A stretch of 64,000 bases of DNA, taken from Narthecium ossifragum (lineage: Eukaryota; Streptophyta; Magnoliopsida; Dioscoreales; Nartheciaceae). The notes below the pieces were generated by a model. The model was not told the DNA's origin, did no database searches, and worked only from the letters and a program-made list of their open reading frames with translations. The position numbers were made by a program, and so were the translations under genes. Below are positions 60,099 through 64,000 of the stretch, piece by piece. The stretch spans positions 25,087,434 through 25,151,433 of the forward strand of contig OY986969.1 in the NCBI GenBank assembly GCA_963920575.1, given 5' to 3'. Position 1 is the first letter of the stretch. Every line of letters starts with the position of its first letter.

Positions 60099-61172
60099 TA
60101 CGTATTTATTAGTGTACACTGAGAAAAATTTTAAAATAGTTAGCAAATCCAGTGCCATTGTAAATTGTAATGTTAGCAAACCTCTTTGTTTTTTTTTGGC
60201 AGTCCAGTAGTAACTCAGGGCCTTCACTTTTTCCTAATCCGGTGACTGTTCCTCTGTTCTCATCCTACATCACAAGCTGAATTTTTTTAATCAAACTCCT
60301 TATCTTAGGGGTTGTTTGTTTTCCTGAAATGAAAGCTGGAATGCCTGGAATGGAATGGCACTGGAATGTTCTCCATTCCATTCCAGTCCCATTCCAAAAC
60401 CATTTCAAACCCCTCCATTTCAGTTAAATGTTTCTGGCCAAATATTGGCCAGAAATAATTTCCAACCAAACTTTCCAGCCAATTTTTTTCCAGCGTTGAG
60501 TAACTTTCCAACGCTCTCTTATTGCTAATCTATTCTTTCTGGTATCAAAACTATATTATTCTTCACTTTATTAGTACTGTCTATTCTGCAAGCAAACAGA
60601 AATGGCAAGGATCCACGACGTCAAACATAAAAAGCGGAAAAGACCGAAGAAAAACCAACCCGCCGCCACGTAGACCTGATGACAGTTGGAATCGGCGTCG
60701 GCGATAACGTATGGCCGCCCCACCGACAGACAACTCTACACGATATTGGAGACAAATTCACACGCATCCAATCCCCAGCCATACGTCTTAATTCTTAAAG
60801 ACACCAATGCCATCACCGTCACCATCACCATCAACATAGTAATAAATGTTATCGCCTTATCGGAAGCGAAGGAAAATATCTCGGATTGCAAACAAAGCGG
60901 GTCAAGCAATCGAGCGGCTCACCTTGAACCAACCCCAACCACCAATGCAATGGGGATGGGGGTGGGCTTGTCAACGCCTCGGTCAGTCGCTCACGTCCGC
61001 CATTAGAAAAAGGATGAGGATGGTGATGGTAATGGTAATGGTATCGTATGCTTATCCAAAAGATCAAAGAAAAGGCCCCCACTAATTTAATGAGAAGAAG
61101 GTCCTGGAAGAGTATGAATGAAAAGAGGCTCGGTGTGGTCGTGGTCGTGGTGGTGGAGGTAGATGAAGGGGC
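60099..61172. other. Between CNGC and the small membrane-protein candidate
   Basis: CNGC 3' UTR, then a possible truncated repeat near 60308 (GGGGTTGTTTGTTTTCCTG with GGAATGG words), and DNA with ATCACCATCACCATCA and GGTAATGGTAATGG microsatellite-like runs near 60816 and 61018. No other gene is supported. Confidence 0.45.
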
Positions 61173-61613
61173 ATGGCATTGGGAAAGGAAGAACCTATTA
61201 GAGTCATAAAAGGAGGAGGAGGAGGAGGAAGCGTCGTAGACTCGTCGGTGCCGGCAGGATGCCAAGGCCAAAGGAGGAGGAGGAGGGCTCTTTCTGCGAT
61301 CGCGTTGATCACGTGGTCTCCGATCCTCCTTCCTTTGATCTGCATCTCCTTCCCCGTCTTATGCGTCCTAGCCATCTGCTTCAGATCAAGGCGGCCATCC
61401 AAGCCCCGGGTCTCGTCGCCGTCGTCGCCCTACCGAGATGAGTTCGCCGCCGGGAAATGCGAGGAAGGGGAGGGGGAAGCGAGGGTACCTCTAGGAGGGC
61501 GGCTACTCCAGCGGTACCTAGAGGACCAGCTCGGCCTCGTCTTCACGGGCCGCTCCTGCGACGTTCAAGGCGATGAGGAGGAGCGCACCCCCGCCCCGAA
61601 TTCCTTTTTGTAA
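61173..61613 (+). CDS. Possible small single-pass membrane protein
   Basis: A 146-residue frame starting at ATG 61173. It has a Gly run near residue 15, a basic QRRRRR segment, one clear hydrophobic helix (SPILLPLICISFPVLCVLAI, about residues 49-68) and a basic RSRRPSKPR flank suggesting cytosolic tail topology. The C-terminal region includes LLQRYLEDQLGLV, which resembles a conserved tail motif of small uncharacterised plant membrane proteins, from memory. GC-rich, single exon. It is isolated between the CNGC gene and a retroelement remnant. Function is unknown; it could also be a chance frame in GC-rich DNA, though the helix plus tail motif argue for a gene. Confidence 0.5.
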   Translation: MALGKEEPIRVIKGGGGGGSVVDSSVPAGCQGQRRRRRALSAIALITWSPILLPLICISFPVLCVLAICFRSRRPSKPRVSSPSSPYRDEFAAGKCEEGEGEARVPLGGRLLQRYLEDQLGLVFTGRSCDVQGDEEERTPAPNSFL

Positions 61614-61859
61614 TTTTAATATTTTGTGGAATTGGAAAAAGAGTGAGGAGGATCAATATACTGTTAACTTATTCCGTTTTGTTACTTCTCTCTTGCGCTT
61701 CTATAAGCTACATTTTTTTTGGTTAGATTAGGACTTCTATAAGCTATATTAAAGAAACAATTCAGTGCTAAAAAAAAACATTTCGATACAACCATTTATG
61801 TCCCTGGATTTGCAAAACTAGAGAATTGCAGGATTTGTACAGCTGACTGTTATGGAACC

Positions 61860-62345
61860 AACAGCAAAATTTCGAAGATGCTTCATAGACTGCGGGTTGC
61901 TGTTGGCGTGGTAAGGGGGACCCACACAGAGGTTATGTGGGCTGCGGGGAGGCCGGTTGTTGCTGCTTCAGTCCTTGAGGCATAGATGTTGGCTGTCTTC
62001 AGTCCTTGAGGCATAGATGTTGGCTGTTTTCGAGAATGTGAGTCAAGCTCGACAACAAGGAGTCAAGAGTTGTGTTGTCGAATCGGACTCATGATGGGTG
62101 ATGGAGATCCTAAATGGTTGTCGGTTGTGACCGTCGGAACTTGGTGCTCAAGCTAAGGAGGTTTGGTCCGAGGTTTTGAAGTTGGAATCGGTTTTGTTTA
62201 TATATGTTCCAAGATACTGCAATCGGAAGGATGACTTAGTTGCTCGTCAATCTAGAGAGTCTAATTCTGTTTTTGTCTGGTTCAGGAGGGTGATGCGTAA
62301 GTGGGCTTTTCCCTTAATCCAGCGCTCAACTCATCAAAAAATACA
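61860..62345 (+). pseudogene. Decayed LINE-like RNase H domain, plus strand
   Basis: Read in shifting frames, VFENVSQARQQGVKSCVVES (the RNase H helix and ESDS region) is followed by ESVLFIYVPRYCNRKDDLVA, matching the V.R..N..AD.LA terminus of plant retroelement RNase H. A 31-bp direct duplication (CTTCAGTCCTTGAGGCATAG at 61967 and 61998) disrupts it. Confidence 0.7.
61967..62030. repeat. 31-bp tandem duplication
   Basis: CTTCAGTCCTTGAGGCATAG plus GATGTTGGCTG-type text occurs twice in direct succession inside the RNase H remnant. Confidence 0.85.
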
Positions 62346-62701
62346 AAAACAGCAAAATTTCGTAATACAGCATGGAGTATAAAGATCAATCAGCTAAGGA
62401 TTATGCAGTAAATATTATCCACATTATGGGCTGATATGGTTACATGTACAAATGAATGTAGGGTAATGTGTGAATGTAGGGTAATGTGGTATATCAACTT
62501 ACAAGACAGCCTGACTAATTTGGCTATGGACAGCTAAATGCCAACTACACTCTCTGACCTAACAAAATTCTGAATGAATTTTTTCCAATAAGATTCAAGG
62601 TATATTGCGCTGATTAATTACACATGTATTGACGAGTCTGAGCCCAGTAGTAGAATGACCCATGTCTCTCTCTATCTCTCTGAACTATACATACAGTCGG
62701 C

Positions 62702-62780
62702 GAACTCATGATTCTGGTTGCTGGCACATTCAGTCTGGGGCGAACTCATGATTCTGGTTGCTGGCACATACAGTCCGGCA
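62702..62780. repeat. 40-bp tandem duplication across the O-fucosyltransferase stop codon
   Basis: CGAACTCATGATTCTGGTTG plus CTGGCACAT occurs at 62701 and 62741. The minus-strand TGA lies in the copy at 62741, so the last few codons (CQQPES) are duplicated just downstream in the 3' UTR. Confidence 0.85.
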
Positions 62781-63820
62781 CGGGGAATGTGTATAGAGAG
62801 GCATCAGGTTTCCTCAGTGCATTCCCCTTGAGATCACTATGGCGAAGAATTTCCCGCATGTTATGCTTGAACCTATCCCACCTGCATAAAAGGACTACAT
62901 GCGTTACGATTATCAAGGCCGAAAACAGAGTTTAAGGATGAGGCATGCTGTCACCACAAATTCTTAAGGACCACTTTTGTTCTCAATTGACAGTTTTCAT
63001 CTCCCCTACACTCTTCTGGTGTAGAACTCAGATGGCCGAGATATATTGTGCACTAAGTTTGCTTAACCAAGATATCGTACTCTGATTGACCTAAACAACC
63101 TACATGAAAAATACACTAAGAGAACATAGCATAAAGATGTGATGACAGTTTGTGTAGTAATCCATCATTGATGAAGCAATAGAGGAAGTTGCTTGGGCTG
63201 AATATAGAACATATATCAGTCTTCAGCAAAAGTGGATCGATGCAGATGTATCATCAACAATGCAAAGAATGGAAAGTAATCATGATTAGAGAAGAATTAA
63301 GCTATAACTGCAAATAAAGATAATAAAAAAAAACTAAAAACTTGACATACAAAGAATAATGGAACTAGGTAAAGAGTGGAGTATGAAGCTTTTTAAAGAA
63401 CAGTCAAATTTTGTGCTATCTGTTGTACTCGAGCATATCATGAAAGCAATTTCTTTAGGTGTTTAATTCCAGTGATTGACATCATCGAGGATAGGTCAGG
63501 TAAACATGAAATTGCCTAGTTGCAACATTTCTCTCTTGTAACACCAGATAACAGTTCTCCAATTTCCAACCAGGTTACCGTTGAAAATGAAAAATCAAAA
63601 CAAAGGCCAGTATCTCCATGAGAACTGACCTGATATTGGGATTATCAAAAGATAACACCAACTTTCTTTTGTCAGGTTTTATTGTCTTTGGATGTCCATC
63701 ATAAAGGAATCGCCTATGCCCCATCAGAAAGTGCGGGAAATTACCACCTTGGGTTGTGACAAATACTTCACTGTGAGCGCACACAGTGTAATCAAGTGCA
63801 GCCAATCGAGATGAGTGCCC
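62746..63820 (-). CDS. GDP-fucose O-fucosyltransferase family protein, last two exons (partial, continues past right edge)
   Basis: This plant family (formerly DUF246) comprises Golgi type II membrane glycosyltransferases; members act on wall polymers or proteins. Two minus-strand exons are visible: 63820-63630 and 62881-62746, joined in phase (AG/G makes the Arg of PNIRWDRF). The first opens [20 protein letters not shown], continues [20 protein letters not shown] and [13 protein letters not shown]. This is the conserved C-terminal block where Asp/Cys/Ser-containing ALDY..C..S..F and GHRR are diagnostic. The second carries [15 protein letters not shown] and [16 protein letters not shown] before TGA. 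The GDP-fucose-binding domain and membrane anchor lie beyond the right edge. The end of the coding region overlaps a 40-bp tandem duplication. Confidence 0.93.
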
Positions 63821-64000
63821 CTATATTCATAACATGAACATTGTATAAGCAAATGAACAACTAATTTTTCCTATTCCAGTATCTGTTGAAAAGCTGGCAC
63901 AGTGCTACCACAAACTTAAAAGCGATGTGATAGAAAACAGAAGAATCAAGGAAGAACGAACAGAACAACGAATCAGCAACAGAAAACGAGCATCCTTATT
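63821..64000 (-). other. Intron of the O-fucosyltransferase-family gene
   Basis: No preceding exon was recognised in the last 180 bases, so this is read as intron running past the right edge. Confidence 0.5.

Larger units (their letters stand above)
61614..62745. other. Intergenic DNA with retroelement remnant
   Basis: Apart from the RNase H remnant and a 31-bp duplication, the DNA up to 62745 probably includes the 3' UTR of the O-fucosyltransferase-family gene. Confidence 0.4.

Noticed and set aside
60305..60511. Possible MITE starting GGGGTTGTTTGTTTTCCTG
   Set aside because: A matching right terminus was not found, so it is not listed as an element.
1..64000. CRISPR array, bacterial operon or phage system
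   Set aside because: The tandem arrays lack regular spacers and the genes are intron-containing plant genes.
1..64000. tRNA or rRNA genes
   Set aside because: No cloverleaf with A/B box signature or rRNA-like segment was noticed by eye; a tRNAscan/Infernal run would settle it.

Overview
The window looks like nuclear DNA of a flowering plant, most likely a monocot. Genes have many short introns with GT-AG borders, several single-exon or first-exon coding regions are very GC-rich, families such as dirigent, ABCG, CNGC and DUF26 are plant-specific or plant-expanded, and the gaps are full of small TIR transposons (Tourist/Harbinger-like, hAT-like, Mutator-like) and worn retroelement pieces. I cannot name the species. 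No organelle, bacterial, rRNA, tRNA or CRISPR sequence was recognised.

Layout. (1) 992-6405, minus: the first 12 exons of a FANCM-type DNA helicase, running off the left edge. (2) 9367-18943, plus: a complete 12-exon PSI1-like gene (DUF3475/DUF668), divergent from FANCM and carrying a 3.2 kb transposon inside its 4.65 kb intron 7. (3) 19657-22101, minus: a complete 9-exon circularly permuted chloroplast GTPase of the DAR GTPase 3 type, tail-to-tail with PSI1. (4) 22.1-26.5 kb: MITEs and a duplicated AT-rich repeat with a 24-G run. (5) 26534-27085, minus: a single-exon dirigent protein. (6) 27.1-41.6 kb: a gene-poor stretch of nested transposons, a GTTACTTTCC minisatellite and an RNase H remnant. 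(7) 41706-44070, plus: a complete 4-exon ABCG half-transporter. (8) 47648-48334, minus: a GC-rich single-exon DUF688-like protein. (9) 49.3-55.8 kb: a second transposon cluster, including an element carrying a captured DUF26/Gnk2 gene fragment and a Mutator-like element with a perfect 9-bp target duplication. (10) 56245-60098, plus: a complete 6-exon cyclic nucleotide-gated channel with a probable GC-AG first intron. (11) 61173-61613, plus: a possible small single-pass membrane protein. (12) 62746-63820, minus: the last two exons of an O-fucosyltransferase-family gene, running off the right edge.

The genes do not form one pathway; they are ordinary neighbours on a plant chromosome. Exon junctions were read by eye from splice borders, unbroken phase and knowledge of the families, and the spliced lengths (PSI1 651 aa, GTPase 365 aa, ABCG 630 aa, CNGC 728 aa) fit those families. 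I found no convincing new biological system. The most interesting material is transposon biology: two elements with closely similar TIRs that both carry long pyrimidine-strand repeats (one with a captured gene piece), and a Mutator-like element filled with a minisatellite that has a sister array 23 kb away.
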